Counted from the stretch's first letter, positions 33,300 to 42,771 are shown. The stretch: 64,000 nt of DNA from Acetobacteraceae bacterium (GCA_027487675.1 JAIYDD010000275.1:1-64000); one strand, 5' to 3'. Numbers and translations: made by a program. The notes: generated from the sequence alone by a model not told the origin.

Positions 33300-34787
33300 A
33301 TGACCAACCCTGCCTATGGCCGCCTCAAGGCCCGCTTCGCCCGCATCGGTGCGCTGGAGGAAGCCGCCGGCATCCTGCGCTGGGACGAGAGCGTGGTGAT
33401 GCCGGTGGGCGGCGCCCATGCCCGCGGCGAGCAGCTGGCGGCGCTGGCCGGCGTGACGCATGAGCTGCTGACCGCGCCCGAGATGGCCGACGACCTCGCC
33501 GCCGCCGAGGCCGCGGGCGACTGGGACGGCCCGAACCTCGCCCTGATGCGCCGCGCCCATGCCCGCGCCACCGCGCTGCCCGTCGCGCTGGTCGAGGCGG
33601 TGGCGCGCGCCAACACCGCCTGCGAGAAGGTCTGGCGGGAGGCGAGGCGGGATGCCGATTTCGCCAAGGTCGCGAAGCTGCTCACCGAGGTGGTGCGCCT
33701 GCAGCGCGAGGTGGCGTCGGGGCTTGCCGCGCGTCTCGACCTCGATCCCTACGACGCGCTGATGGATGGCTACCAGCCGGGCATCGGCGCGGCGGATGTC
33801 GAGCCGGTCTTCGAAGCCTATGCCGGCTGGCTCGCCACGGCGCTGCCGCGCGCCGAGGCGCTGCAGGCGCGCCGCCCGGCGCCGGTGCCGCTGGAAGGCC
33901 CCTTCGATGCGGAATTGCAGGAGAAGCTCTGCCGCTGGCTGTCGGAGCGGCTGGGGCTGGAGCCCGGCCATGCGCGGCTCGACGTCTCGGCCCATCCCTT
34001 CTGCGGCGGCCATCCGACCGACATCCGCATCACCACCGCCTATGATGAGGACAACGTCGCCAAGGCGGTGCTCGGCGTGCTGCACGAGACCGGGCATGCG
34101 CTGTACGAGCGCGGGCTGCCGGCGGCCTGGTCGCGCCAGCCGGTGGGCGCGGCGGCGGGGATGGCGGCGCATGAATCGCAGTCCCTGATCGTCGAGATGC
34201 AGGCCTGCCGCTCCGACGCCTTCCTGGGCTTCCTGGGCCGCGAGCTGGCCGATGGCTTCGGCCTGCCGGAGGCGGCGACGTCCGCCGCCAACCTCGCCCG
34301 GATCTGGCGGCGGGTGGCGCGCGGCTTCATCCGGGTGGATGCCGACGAGATGACCTATCCCGCCCATGTCCTGCTGCGCTTCCGGCTGGAGCGGGCGATG
34401 ATCCGGGGCGAGCTCGAAGTGCCGGACCTGCCCGCGGCCTGGAACGAGGGGTTGCGCGGGCTGCTCGGCATCGTCCCGCCCGACGATGCGCGCGGCTGCC
34501 TGCAGGACATCCACTGGCATGACGGCGCCTTCGGCTATTTCCCCAGCTACACGCTGGGCGCCATGGCGGCTGCGCAGCTGATGGCGGCGATCCGGCGCGA
34601 CCTGCCGGACCTGGACGCGGCGCTCGCCGAGGGCGACCTGTCCGGCATGCTGCGCTGGCTGAACCTGCGCGTGCACGGGCAGGGCGCGCGGCTCGGCTTC
34701 CAGGACCTGCTGCGGCACGCTACGGGCAAGCCGCTCGACCCCGCCGACTTCACCGCCCACCTGGCCCGGCGCTACCTGGACGGCTGA
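33300..34787 (+). CDS. Metallocarboxypeptidase, M32 (Taq carboxypeptidase) family
   Basis: 495 aa. Zinc-dependent broad-specificity carboxypeptidase. The H262-E-T-G-H266 motif is inside VLGVLHETGHALYERG, with the family partners HPFCGGHPTDIRITT upstream and the downstream HESQSLIVEMQ segment supplying the third ligand; IRVDADEMTYPAHVLLRF is also characteristic. Helical throughout and cytoplasmic. ATG 33300 has ribosome site GAAGGGAAG; a GTG at 33279 overlapping the surf1 stop is an alternative. Confidence 0.95.
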   Translation: MTNPAYGRLKARFARIGALEEAAGILRWDESVVMPVGGAHARGEQLAALAGVTHELLTAPEMADDLAAAEAAGDWDGPNLALMRRAHARATALPVALVEAVARANTACEKVWREARRDADFAKVAKLLTEVVRLQREVASGLAARLDLDPYDALMDGYQPGIGAADVEPVFEAYAGWLATALPRAEALQARRPAPVPLEGPFDAELQEKLCRWLSERLGLEPGHARLDVSAHPFCGGHPTDIRITTAYDEDNVAKAVLGVLHETGHALYERGLPAAWSRQPVGAAAGMAAHESQSLIVEMQACRSDAFLGFLGRELADGFGLPEAATSAANLARIWRRVARGFIRVDADEMTYPAHVLLRFRLERAMIRGELEVPDLPAAWNEGLRGLLGIVPPDDARGCLQDIHWHDGAFGYFPSYTLGAMAAAQLMAAIRRDLPDLDAALAEGDLSGMLRWLNLRVHGQGARLGFQDLLRHATGKPLDPADFTAHLARRYLDG

Positions 34788-34872
34788 TGCGCCCCGGCCC
34801 GCCGCCGCGCCGTCGGGCCGCGCCGTCGGGCCGCGCGGGCCTGGCGCGGGCCGCCCCACCGGGCGGCCGGCC

Positions 34873-35625
34873 TCAGTCCAGCAGGTGCACCAGCCGCGGA
34901 TCCTCGATGCTGCGCAGGAAGCGCAGGGAGCGCGCGTACATGGCGTTGAGGGCGACGATGGTCTCGGGCTTCAGTTCATGCTTGTGCCGGCCCGGCGCGG
35001 TGTCCGAGCCCTGCCAGCGCTGGCCGATCCAGCGGCGGTTGCCGGCGAGGTTCTCCGTCCGCTCCGCCTCCACCGCCTTGCGCCGGCCGGAGTTCAGCTT
35101 CCAGACATCGGTGTCGAGCATAGAGGCGATCTTCGCCACGGCATCGTCGAACAGCAGGCAATAGAGCGCATAGCCGACGAAGGTCCAGTTCTCCCGCGGC
35201 GCGCTTTCCAGGATCTGCGCCACGCGGTCGTATTGCGCGACGTAGGAGGTATCGAGGACGAAGCGGTCGATACCTTCCGCCTGCAGCTTGGCGTGGCGGG
35301 CGGCCACGATCTCCGGCGTGTCGCCGGGATAGGGGTGGCTGAACTGCCAATGGTACTTGTTGCAGGCCAGGTCGCGGGGGTCGCGCAGGTTCACGACCAG
35401 CTTGTACTTGCCGAGGTCGAGGTCGCGGTTGAGCTGCATCGGACCGTTGAACAGGATGACATGGTCCTCCTCCGGCGGCACCCAGCTGTGCATCGGCACG
35501 CCCTCGCGCTTGGCGAGGTGCGCCTGGGCGATCTGCGTCCAGCGCCGGTCGGCAAGGGCGCTGATGGTGCGCCACATCGATCCGGTTGCACTGGTCGTCG
35601 AGGTCAGGAAGATGACCGTCTGCAT
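34873..35625 (-). CDS. Sulfotransferase-domain-like protein
   Basis: 250 aa. The N-terminus IFLTSTTSATGSMWRTISALA takes the place of the PAPS 5'-phosphosulfate loop, though it lacks the usual lysine. VVNLRDPRDLACNKYHWQFSHPYP matches the 3'-phosphate RDPRD-x-xxS-x-Y motif, and a later basic stretch (RHKHELKPETIVALN) resembles the C-terminal PAPS contact. Related to P-loop sulfotransferases used on polysaccharides and lipids. Catalytic competence is uncertain given the divergent loop. ATG 35625; orphan gene with convergent neighbours. Confidence 0.65.
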   Translation of the reverse strand: MQTVIFLTSTTSATGSMWRTISALADRRWTQIAQAHLAKREGVPMHSWVPPEEDHVILFNGPMQLNRDLDLGKYKLVVNLRDPRDLACNKYHWQFSHPYPGDTPEIVAARHAKLQAEGIDRFVLDTSYVAQYDRVAQILESAPRENWTFVGYALYCLLFDDAVAKIASMLDTDVWKLNSGRRKAVEAERTENLAGNRRWIGQRWQGSDTAPGRHKHELKPETIVALNAMYARSLRFLRSIEDPRLVHLLD

Positions 35626-35842
35626 CGCCGGATCCTGGCCCTTCCCCAAGGCATTTAGCGGCCTCGCCGCGGGCCGTACGCGCCCTTGCCGAGGCACCGG
35701 TCACCGTGGCGCGCGGGACCTGGCAGGCCAGACCCGCCACCGTGCCGCCGTTCTAGGGTGCGCCGCCGCAGGCCACAAGGCAGGTCGCCGCCGATCGGGT
35801 GGCGCGGCTCGCGCCACGGGCCGGGGCACAGGCGCAAGGCGC

Positions 35843-36931
35843 TCAGCGCGGGCCGGGCGGGCCGGGCCATTCCCAGCCCGGCAGGCGCAGCACCGGGATG
35901 CGGGCGATCGCCAGCGTGCGGTCCTCCAGCGTCGCCGGCACCTCGACCTCGGGCGGGCCGCCATCGGCGGGGATGCGGGAGAGCAGCGGGAGTACCGCGC
36001 GCGCCGTGCCGGCGGCGCGGCGGCCGACCAGCCCGGCCTCGGCCAGCGCGTCCAGCGCCTGCGCCGCGCCGGACAGGCGCAGCGTGCCCGCGCCCATCGG
36101 CTGCAGCGCCTCGTCCAGCGCGATCGTCGCCGCCGCGGCGGCCCCCACCGGGCCCCAGCGCAGGCTGAGCGAGCGCACCTCCAACGTGCCGCCGCCGTCG
36201 CGCCAGGCGCCCGCCCGCTCGGCAGGCAGCCGCCCGGCGGGCAGCGGGCCGGACAGCGCCAGGTCGGCCGACAGCGTGTCGATCCGCCGCCCGAAGGCCG
36301 CCGCCGCCCCGCCGGCCTGTGCCAGCGGCAGGTCCAGCGCCTCGGCCACCAGGCTGAGCGACAGCGCCGGCTCCGCCTCGGTGGCGGAGGCCGAGCCCTG
36401 CACCGCCAGCCGCCCGGAGCCCAGCGCGACGCCGCCGGCCGGCGTGCCGACGCGCAGGCGCTCCGCGAACAGTTCCGCCGCGCTCGGCACCGTGCCCTGT
36501 TCCAGGGGCACCAGCGCCAGCAGCCGGTCGGCGGCAAAGGGCAGTTCCGCGCCGCCGACCCGCAGCCTGCCCTGGCCCGGCAGGTCGATCTCCAGCCGGT
36601 CGAGCCGCGGCAGCCGCACGCGCAGCACCATCCGCTCCCCCGAAAGGCCGATCCCGCCCGGGATGGTGGCGCCGGCGCCCTCGATCCGCACGCGGTCCAG
36701 GGTGAGCGTGGCGGCCAGCGGCCAGCCGCCGCGGAGCGGGGCCGCATGCTCCACCCGCCAGCCCTGGGCGCGGCGCAGCGCGGTCCAGGTCGCCAGCCCT
36801 TCCTCGAGCCGCGCGGCCATCAGGTTCCACAGCGCGGCATGTCCGGCGCCGATCGCCACCAGCGCGACGACCAGCCAGAGGCCCAGGCGACGGCCGGCGC
36901 GGCGGCGCGGGGCGGGGGGCTTCATGTCCAT
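35843..36931 (-). CDS. DUF2125 family periplasmic/membrane-anchored protein
   Basis: 362 aa. A short cytosolic start (MDMKPPAPRRRAGRR) and one N-terminal helix (LGLWLVVALVAIGAGHAALW) lead into a long beta-rich periplasmic part with repeated LxLxxVRIEGAG- and LRVGTPAGG-type strands. This is the layout of DUF2125 proteins of alphaproteobacteria, whose repeated strands recall AsmA-like envelope proteins. Function unknown. Divergent from the gamma-glutamylcyclotransferase with only about 30-96 bp between starts. Confidence 0.8.
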   Translation of the reverse strand: MDMKPPAPRRRAGRRLGLWLVVALVAIGAGHAALWNLMAARLEEGLATWTALRRAQGWRVEHAAPLRGGWPLAATLTLDRVRIEGAGATIPGGIGLSGERMVLRVRLPRLDRLEIDLPGQGRLRVGGAELPFAADRLLALVPLEQGTVPSAAELFAERLRVGTPAGGVALGSGRLAVQGSASATEAEPALSLSLVAEALDLPLAQAGGAAAAFGRRIDTLSADLALSGPLPAGRLPAERAGAWRDGGGTLEVRSLSLRWGPVGAAAAATIALDEALQPMGAGTLRLSGAAQALDALAEAGLVGRRAAGTARAVLPLLSRIPADGGPPEVEVPATLEDRTLAIARIPVLRLPGWEWPGPPGPR

Positions 36932-37027
36932 GGCGCGTCGGCGTATAGCCCGGCCCCGCCCGTGCAGACACCCCGCCCAGCCCGCCCGATCCGCCTGCCC
37001 GACCCGCCGCTGGCCCCCTGCGGGCAC

Positions 37028-37576
37028 ATGTGGGTCTTCGCCTATGGGTCGCTGATCTGGAACCCGGGCTTCGCCCATGCGGGCAGCCATCCGGCGCTGC
37101 TGCGCGGCTTCCACCGGCGGTTCTGCCTGTGGTCGCATCGCTACCGGGGCACGCCGGAAATGCCGGGGCTGGTGCTGGGCCTGGATCGCGGCGGCGCGTG
37201 CCGCGGCGTGGCCTTCCGCGTGGCGGCCCGCCACGCGGCCGAGGTGCTGGGCTACCTCGACGACCGCGAACTGCCGGACGGGGCCGAGCAGGTCTATCAC
37301 CGCCGCGTGCTGAAGGTGCGGCTGCTGGATGCGCCCGCGGCCGGCGGGGTGCCGGCGGTCGCCCCGGCGGTCGCCTATGTCGCGAACCGTGCCTGCCGGC
37401 TCTACGCCGCGCGGCTCTCGCCGGAACAGGCGGCGGCGGCCATCGCGCGCGGGCGGGGGCAGATGGGCCCGAACCGCGACTACCTGCTGAACACGGTGGG
37501 CGGGCTGCGGGCCATGGGGGTGCGGGATGCGGGGCTGGACCGCATCGCCGCCCTGCTGCCGGACCCGGCCGGGTGA
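37028..37576 (+). CDS. Gamma-glutamylcyclotransferase (ChaC family)
   Basis: 182 aa. Degrades glutathione or gamma-glutamyl peptides to 5-oxoproline. The signature VFAYGSLIWNPGF opens the protein, with FHRRFCLWSHRYRGTPEMPGLVLGL following, and the catalytic Glu in DDRELPDGAEQVYHRR. The C-terminal GQMGPNRDYLLNTVGGL matches ChaC. An in-frame GTG at 36962 would add 22 residues, similar to the leader of other ChaC proteins, and cannot be excluded. Confidence 0.88.
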   Translation: MWVFAYGSLIWNPGFAHAGSHPALLRGFHRRFCLWSHRYRGTPEMPGLVLGLDRGGACRGVAFRVAARHAAEVLGYLDDRELPDGAEQVYHRRVLKVRLLDAPAAGGVPAVAPAVAYVANRACRLYAARLSPEQAAAAIARGRGQMGPNRDYLLNTVGGLRAMGVRDAGLDRIAALLPDPAG

Positions 37577-37848
37577 CATCGCCGCGCCGGCCTGGGCAAG
37601 GCCGTTGACTTGCTGTGGGCGCCGCGACCCGCGCGAACTATCCACGGTCGCGGCGACGGCATGGGCGGGCCGCCGCACGGCGCCGGCGGGCAGAGCAAGG
37701 GAATTATCACCGCCAGGTTGATGCGTTTGATTTCAATGCGTTGCTGGCGATCTGCCGAGGCGGTCGGCCGCAAGGACCCGCAAAGCGCCGCACAAAACCG
37801 GCCACGAACAGCACCTTGGCGCGTCCTTCCGCGGCCGTGCGGCAGGCT
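37577..37848. other. 272-bp convergent intergenic region with AT-rich patch
   Basis: No convincing gene. The segment 37700-37750 (GGGAATTATCACCGCC ... GATTTCAATGCG) is clearly less GC-rich than its surroundings. A TTGACT at 37605 has no properly spaced -10. A 97-aa minus-strand ORF crosses it but looks like a shadow. Could be a regulatory remnant. Confidence 0.5.
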
Positions 37849-38589
37849 TCAACCCACAGACTTGTCCACAGCTCCGTGCACAGGCTCGGCGAGCAGCCGG
37901 GCCGATTCCGTCTCGATGGCCTGCTCCAGCGCGCCGAGCAGCGCGGCGCGCGGCAGGCCCGGCGGCAGCGGCGGCAGGATCGAGATGCGGATCACCCCGG
38001 GATGCTTGGCGAAGGCGCGGCGGCCCCAAAAGCGGCCGCTGTCGGTCGCCACCGGCACGACGGGCGCGCCGCCGGAACCTGCGATGGCCACCACCCCGGG
38101 CTGGTAGGGGATGCGGGCGCCGGGCGCGGTGCGGGTGCCCTCGGGGAAGATCACCACCTGGCGGCCCTCGGCCAGCGCGGCCTGGGCGGCGCGCAGCATG
38201 CGGCGCAGCGCGGCGCCGCCGCCGGCGCGGTCCACCGGGATCATGCCCGACTTGCGCAGGTGCCAGCCATAGAGCGGGATCGACAGCAGTTCCTTCTTCA
38301 GGACGTAGGCGACATCCGGCAGCAGCGCGAGCCAGACGATGGTGTCGAAGGCCGATTGGTGCTTGGCGGCGACGATGCAGGGGCCGGGCGGCAGGTGCTC
38401 GCGCCCCAGCACCTCGAAGCGGACCCCGCAGATCAGGCGCAGCAGGAACAGCAGGATCCGCGCCCAGAGCCGCGCGACGGCGCGCATGGCCCAGCGTGGC
38501 GCCGCCAGCGCCGGCAGTGCCAGAATGGAGACCAGGGCGGTGACGCCGAAGAAGGCCGCGTTGAAGATCGCGGAGCGGAGCAGCGTCAT
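37849..38589 (-). CDS. plsC: 1-acyl-sn-glycerol-3-phosphate acyltransferase
   Basis: 246 aa. Acylates lysophosphatidic acid in phospholipid synthesis. An N-terminal hydrophobic region, catalytic H-x4-D in AAKHQSAFDTIVW, the second motif SGMIPVDRAGG and VIFPEGTRTAPG are all present. The four-base overlap of its start with the YdcF-like gene upstream shows they are co-transcribed. Confidence 0.93.
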   Translation of the reverse strand: MTLLRSAIFNAAFFGVTALVSILALPALAAPRWAMRAVARLWARILLFLLRLICGVRFEVLGREHLPPGPCIVAAKHQSAFDTIVWLALLPDVAYVLKKELLSIPLYGWHLRKSGMIPVDRAGGGAALRRMLRAAQAALAEGRQVVIFPEGTRTAPGARIPYQPGVVAIAGSGGAPVVPVATDSGRFWGRRAFAKHPGVIRISILPPLPPGLPRAALLGALEQAIETESARLLAEPVHGAVDKSVG

Positions 38590-39188
38590 CGTCGCTGGGC
38601 CTCCGCCGCCGTGGCGAAGCGCGTCAGCCCGGCGGCGGCCAGCCCGAGCTTGGCGTATTCCCCGGCCATCAGCCGCGCGACGCGGCCGGCCGGCATCGTG
38701 CCCTCCCGCAGCGCCGCGGGCCCGACCGGATGCGCCAGCAGCTCGGCCTCCGGCAGGGCGCGGGAGAGTTCCAGCATGGCGCGCGGCATGTGGTAGCCGG
38801 CGGTGACCACGCGGAAGGACCGGACGCCGTGCGCCCGCGCATAGGCCGCGGCCTCGGCGGCGTTGCCGATGGTGGTGGCCGCGGCATGGCCGAGCGTGAC
38901 ACGGCCGGCCAGCGCGGCCGGGCTGCGGCCGGTGGCGCGGGCGAGTTCCGCCAGCGTCAGCCCCGGCGCGGCGCCGGAGACCAGCAGGCGCGGCGCGGCG
39001 CCGGCCTCGAGCAGGCGCAGGCCGGTGTCCACCCGCTCGGCCCCGCCGGTCAGCACCAGTATGGCATCGGTGCGGCGGGCCAGGTCGGCGGGCGGGGCGG
39101 CGGCCGCGCGCAGGAACCAGGCGAAGCCCGCGCCGGCCAGGGCGAGCACCGCCGGGCCCAGCAGCAGGGGCAGGCGCCAGCGCCTCAT
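38586..39188 (-). CDS. YdcF/SanA family (DUF218) membrane-associated protein
   Basis: 200 aa. One N-terminal helix then the DUF218 fold: TDAILVLTGGAERVDTGLRLLEAGAAPRLLVSG, followed by ATTIGNAAEAAAYARAHG and VVTAGYHMPRAMLEL. Related proteins influence cell-envelope polymer or vancomycin sensitivity, with no defined reaction. It lies between ftsX and plsC on one strand; this ftsE-ftsX-ydcF-plsC order recurs in alphaproteobacteria. Confidence 0.88.
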   Translation of the reverse strand: MRRWRLPLLLGPAVLALAGAGFAWFLRAAAAPPADLARRTDAILVLTGGAERVDTGLRLLEAGAAPRLLVSGAAPGLTLAELARATGRSPAALAGRVTLGHAAATTIGNAAEAAAYARAHGVRSFRVVTAGYHMPRAMLELSRALPEAELLAHPVGPAALREGTMPAGRVARLMAGEYAKLGLAAAGLTRFATAAEAQRR

Positions 39189-39258
39189 GCGCGGGACCCC
39201 GGCGACGGCCGGGCCGGTGCCCGGCAGGGCCGGCCGCGGGCGGGAAGGCAGGCGGGCG

Positions 39259-40125
39259 TCACGGCAGTTGCCGCAGCCAGCGCCGCACCGTGGCCTGGGC
39301 GGTCGCCCAGCCGACCAGGAAGGCGAAGGGCGGCACAGCCAGCAGCGCCGGCCAGGGCAGGGCGGAGAGCCCGCGCGCCGCTTCCCCGCCCACCCAGGGC
39401 GCGGCGAGGTCGGCGAGCAGCGCCAGCATCGGCACCGCCGCCGCCGTGCCCCCCGCCGCGCCGAGCGCCGCCAGCAGGCCGAGCCGGCGGGCGAAGCGGC
39501 CGGCGATGTCGGCATCCCGCGCGCCCAGGCCGTGCAGCACCTCGATCGCGTCGCGCCGTGCCGCAAGGCCCGCGCGGGTGGCGACCGCCACCACGGCGGC
39601 GGCGACGGCGGCGACGAGGGCAAGGACCACCCAGGCCAGCGCCTGCAGGCTGCGGGCGAGCGCCGCCAGCCGCCGGACCCAGAGGCCATGCGCCTCCACC
39701 ACCGCGCCGGGCACGACGGCCGCCAGGCGGTCGCCGACCAGCACCGGGTCGGCGCGGGGGTCGCGCAGGCGCAGCTCGATCAGGGCGGGCAGCGGGATGG
39801 CGGGCGCGGCGCCGAGCCAGGGGCGGAGCAGGGCATCGAGGCGGGCGGCGTCGATCGCCTCGGCCTCCGCCACCTCCTCCATGGCGCGCAGCGCGGCGAG
39901 CGCCGGTTCGACGCGGGCGGCATCGGGCAGCTGGACGGTGACGGCGGCGGCGGCGCCGCGCTGCCAGCGATCGGCGAGGCCCGCCGCGCCCTGCGCGCCG
40001 GCGACGGCCAGCGCGGCCAGCAGCGCCATGGCGGCGACCAGGCCGGGCAGCAGCCAGCCCGACAGCGCCCGGCGCAGGCCGAGCGGGTCGCGGGAGTATC
40101 GGCTACGCCTCGGCAAGCCCGTCAT
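39259..40125 (-). CDS. ftsX: Cell division protein FtsX (ABC permease)
   Basis: 288 aa. Membrane partner of FtsE: one N-terminal helix ([21 protein letters not shown]), a periplasmic domain carrying [13 protein letters not shown], then three further helices, with the FtsX hallmark [23 protein letters not shown] in the cytosolic loop. Transmits FtsE ATPase state to periplasmic amidase activators during division. Overlaps the end of ftsE by 23 bp. Confidence 0.9.
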   Translation of the reverse strand: MTGLPRRSRYSRDPLGLRRALSGWLLPGLVAAMALLAALAVAGAQGAAGLADRWQRGAAAAVTVQLPDAARVEPALAALRAMEEVAEAEAIDAARLDALLRPWLGAAPAIPLPALIELRLRDPRADPVLVGDRLAAVVPGAVVEAHGLWVRRLAALARSLQALAWVVLALVAAVAAAVVAVATRAGLAARRDAIEVLHGLGARDADIAGRFARRLGLLAALGAAGGTAAAVPMLALLADLAAPWVGGEAARGLSALPWPALLAVPPFAFLVGWATAQATVRRWLRQLP

Positions 40126-40834
40126 CCTCCGCCGCGAAGGGGCCGCGGGCATTGTCGGGGTCGTGCAGCCGGCCTTCATGCAGCAGCAGCGACGGCGCCG
40201 GGAAGCGCGCGACCAGCTCGTCGTCATGGGTGGCGACGACGACGGTGGTGCCCAGGCGGTTCATCTCCCGCAGCAGGGCGAGCAGGCGGCGGGCCTGGCG
40301 GCTGTCGAGGTTGCCGGTCGGCTCGTCGGCCAGCAGCAGGTCGGGGCGGTGGATGACGGCCCGCGCGATGGCGACCCGCTGCTGTTCCCCGCCCGACAGC
40401 TCCGGCGGCAGGGCGAGCGCCTTGGCCTGCAGGCCGACCCAGCGCAGCATCTCGGTCACATCGGCCTTGAGCGAGGCTTCGGGCCGCCCCGCCAGGCGCA
40501 GCGGCAGCGCCACGTTGTCGAAGACGGACAGGTAGGGCAGCAGCCGGAAATCCTGGAAGACGACGCCGATTCGCCGGCGGATCGGGGGCAGGGCGGCGCG
40601 CGGGGCGCGGGCGGTGCGCAGGCCGAGCACCTCGACCTCGCCGCGGGTCGGGCGGAGCGCCAGGTGCATCAGGCGCAGCACGGAGGATTTGCCGGCCCCG
40701 GAGGGGCCGAGCAGCCAGGTGAAGGACCCGGGCGGCAGCGCGAAGGTGACGTCGGCGAGTGCTTCCTCGCCCCAGTCGCCGCGATGCGGCCCGGTGCCGG
40801 GATAGCGCAGGCCGACCGCCTCGAAGCGGACCAT
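40103..40834 (-). CDS. ftsE: Cell division ATP-binding protein FtsE
   Basis: 243 aa. Walker [31 protein letters not shown]-loop, [14 protein letters not shown] signature and [12 protein letters not shown] Walker B are intact. The sequence [11 protein letters not shown] between strand 1 and the following element is longer than in E. coli FtsE. Start ATG 40834 begins [13 protein letters not shown]; the longer frame is antisense. Confidence 0.93.
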   Translation of the reverse strand: MVRFEAVGLRYPGTGPHRGDWGEEALADVTFALPPGSFTWLLGPSGAGKSSVLRLMHLALRPTRGEVEVLGLRTARAPRAALPPIRRRIGVVFQDFRLLPYLSVFDNVALPLRLAGRPEASLKADVTEMLRWVGLQAKALALPPELSGGEQQRVAIARAVIHRPDLLLADEPTGNLDSRQARRLLALLREMNRLGTTVVVATHDDELVARFPAPSLLLHEGRLHDPDNARGPFAAEDDGLAEA

Positions 40835-40949
40835 GGGGCGTTTCTGCCCGCCGCGCGGGCCGGCGCCAAGGGGGCAATCGCGACGGCGTGATGGCGACGG
40901 CGTCGGGCGCTGGACGGGCCGGGGCGGCGCGGTCACTCTGCCGGGCGAG

Positions 40950-41411
40950 ATGCGAATCGCCTGCCCCGGATGCGCCGCGGAATACGAGGTGCCGGACGCC
41001 GCGCTGGCGGCCGGGCCACGGATGCTGCGCTGCGCGCGCTGCGCGACGCAGTTCCGGGCGGCGCTGCCGGAAGCCGGGGCCGCGGCGCCGCCGGTTTCGC
41101 CGCGGGCGGCGGAGCAGCCGGCGGCGGTGGATCGCGAAAGGCCGGCGGAGGCGGGGCTTCGGGCGGGGGACGGGCCGGCCCGCCCGCCGCCGACCCGCGG
41201 GCCAAGCCGGCACAGCCCGATCGACCCGGCGCCGGAGGAGGCGGAGCGCCGAAGCGGCGGGGCGGGGCTGGTGCTGGCCTGGGTGCTGTCCTTGGCGTTG
41301 CTGGGGGGGGCGGGCTGGGCGGCGTTCGCCTATCGCGCCGAGGTGATGGAGGCCTGGCCGCCCTCGATCCGGTTGTACGAGGCGCTGGGGATGGCGGACC
41401 GGGCGCCCTGA
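40950..41411 (+). CDS. MJ0042-type zinc-ribbon membrane protein
   Basis: 153 aa. A N-terminal zinc ribbon (MRIACPGCAAEYEVPDAAL and LRCARCATQFRA, four cysteines), a long Pro/Arg-rich disordered linker and one C-terminal helix (LVLAWVLSLALLGGAGWAAFAY). Conserved next to ftsEX in alphaproteobacteria and transcribed divergently here (115 bp between starts). Role unknown; a membrane-tethered zinc-ribbon sensor is only a guess. Confidence 0.85.
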   Translation: MRIACPGCAAEYEVPDAALAAGPRMLRCARCATQFRAALPEAGAAAPPVSPRAAEQPAAVDRERPAEAGLRAGDGPARPPPTRGPSRHSPIDPAPEEAERRSGGAGLVLAWVLSLALLGGAGWAAFAYRAEVMEAWPPSIRLYEALGMADRAP

Positions 41412-41811
41412 GGGTTGCCGGGCGCGAGGTTGCTTGTGCCGGGAAGACGCCCGCGCAACCTGTGCCGTGCGGCCGGTGCCGGTCGGTCCGATGGCTTGCA
41501 TGCGGGGCGGTGGCCTGCGGCGCGATGGCCGGGGAGGCAAAGGCGCGCGGCGGGGCCGGCTTCGGGCACCGCCGCCCTCGGGCGCACCCGCTGCCCGGGC
41601 GGAGTGGCCAGAGCCGCCAGGATGCGGGCGAGGGCGAGCGTGACGTCACGCACCGCCGGCCGTCCCGGGTCCCGGCGAGGAGCTGCAAGGCGGGCCCGGC
41701 TGGCCGCCGCCCATCCGCGCGACCCGGCCTCACGGTACGCGTCGCGGCCGCCATCCGGTGGCCTTCCCCGCTCCGCCGGCCGCCTGGCGCCGAGGTCGCC
41801 GCCGCCCGCGG
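41412..41811. other. 400-bp intergenic stretch, no gene seen
   Basis: Between convergent MJ0042 and FkbM genes. ORFs here are shadows. GC content matches flanks; no hairpin of note and no recognisable repeat were found. Confidence 0.5.
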
Positions 41812-42771
41812 TCAGGCCGGGATCCGGCGGAAGAACCGGTTCTCGCCCAGCCGCGGCAATTCGGTGAAGCCGGGCCCGACCGCGCGCCGCACCGCGGCAT
41901 CGCTGCCGGGACGGAAGCGGTCATGGGTCTCGACGACGATCAGCCCGATGCGTGGCAGCCAGGCGGCGGCGCTGTCGTCGAACAGCTCCACCTCCGCGCC
42001 CTCGATGTCCACCTTCAGGATGTCCACCTGCTGGAAGCCGTGGCGATCGAGCAGCGTGTCCAGGCGGAAGCAGGGCGTCTGGCGCGCCGACGGGGACGGC
42101 GCCTCGGTGACCTGGATGCCCCAGCCATCAAGGTCATTGCCCGCCTCGTCCTCGTCGGCCAGCGAGATCATGCCGTCGCGGTTCCAGATCGCGGCCTGCT
42201 CGCGCCGGACGCGCTCGCCGAAGGGCGCGGTGTTGGCTTCCAGCAGCGCGAAGTTGCCGGCATCGGGCTCCACCGCAAGCAGGCGGGCCTGCCTGTAGCG
42301 CAGGGCGAAGAACAGCGCGCTGAGGCCGATATTGGCACCCAGATCGACCACCGTCGCCGCGGCGGCGGGCAGGTCGGGGGTTTCGTATTCGCGGCGACCG
42401 AAGACCTGCTGGTAGACGGCGCCGTCGCTGCCGTGCAGGCGCAGGCTGACCTCGGCCTCGGTGCCGGGGATGGTGAAGCGAAGGCTGTGCGGCCGGACGA
42501 CCTGGCCGGCGATCTGGATCAGGCCGCCGCGGCGGCGCAGCATGTCGAAGCGGATCGCCGTGGCGGCAACGGCTTCATGCACGAAGTCGCGGCCGACGCG
42601 GAGGAAGGCGTCGCGTTCGCCGTCCTCCCAGTCCAGCTCCAGCCGATCGGCGGCCAGCCGGTACCGGCCGCGCCGGGGCTTGCCTTCCATCGCCGCGGCG
42701 GCCTCGGCCTCGGACAGCAGGAGATGCGCGGTCCAGGCCGGGTGGATCGCCTTCACGCGGGTCACGGACAT
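41812..42771 (-). CDS. FkbM family methyltransferase
   Basis: 319 aa. SAM-binding motif VVDLGANIGLSALFF near residue 150, LAVEPDAGNFALLEAN and the FkbM-specific VDILKVDIEGAEVELFDDS with IVVETHDRFRPGS. FkbM enzymes O-methylate sugars or polyketides. Immediate neighbours give no pathway clue. Start ATG 42771 (MSVTRVKAIH) preferred over an in-frame ATG at 42861 with a proline-rich leader. Confidence 0.88.
   Translation of the reverse strand: MSVTRVKAIHPAWTAHLLLSEAEAAAAMEGKPRRGRYRLAADRLELDWEDGERDAFLRVGRDFVHEAVAATAIRFDMLRRRGGLIQIAGQVVRPHSLRFTIPGTEAEVSLRLHGSDGAVYQQVFGRREYETPDLPAAAATVVDLGANIGLSALFFALRYRQARLLAVEPDAGNFALLEANTAPFGERVRREQAAIWNRDGMISLADEDEAGNDLDGWGIQVTEAPSPSARQTPCFRLDTLLDRHGFQQVDILKVDIEGAEVELFDDSAAAWLPRIGLIVVETHDRFRPGSDAAVRRAVGPGFTELPRLGENRFFRRIPA

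Noticed and set aside
37480-37773. 97-aa minus-strand ORF over the AT-rich patch
   Set aside because: No recognisable motif; overlaps the gamma-glutamylcyclotransferase antisense.
37855-37885. DnaA-box-like TTGTCCACA and nearby TATCCACG, hinting at an origin
   Set aside because: Only two imperfect matches, no dnaA, dnaN or AT-rich unwinding zone; TTGTCCACA is inside the plsC coding end.
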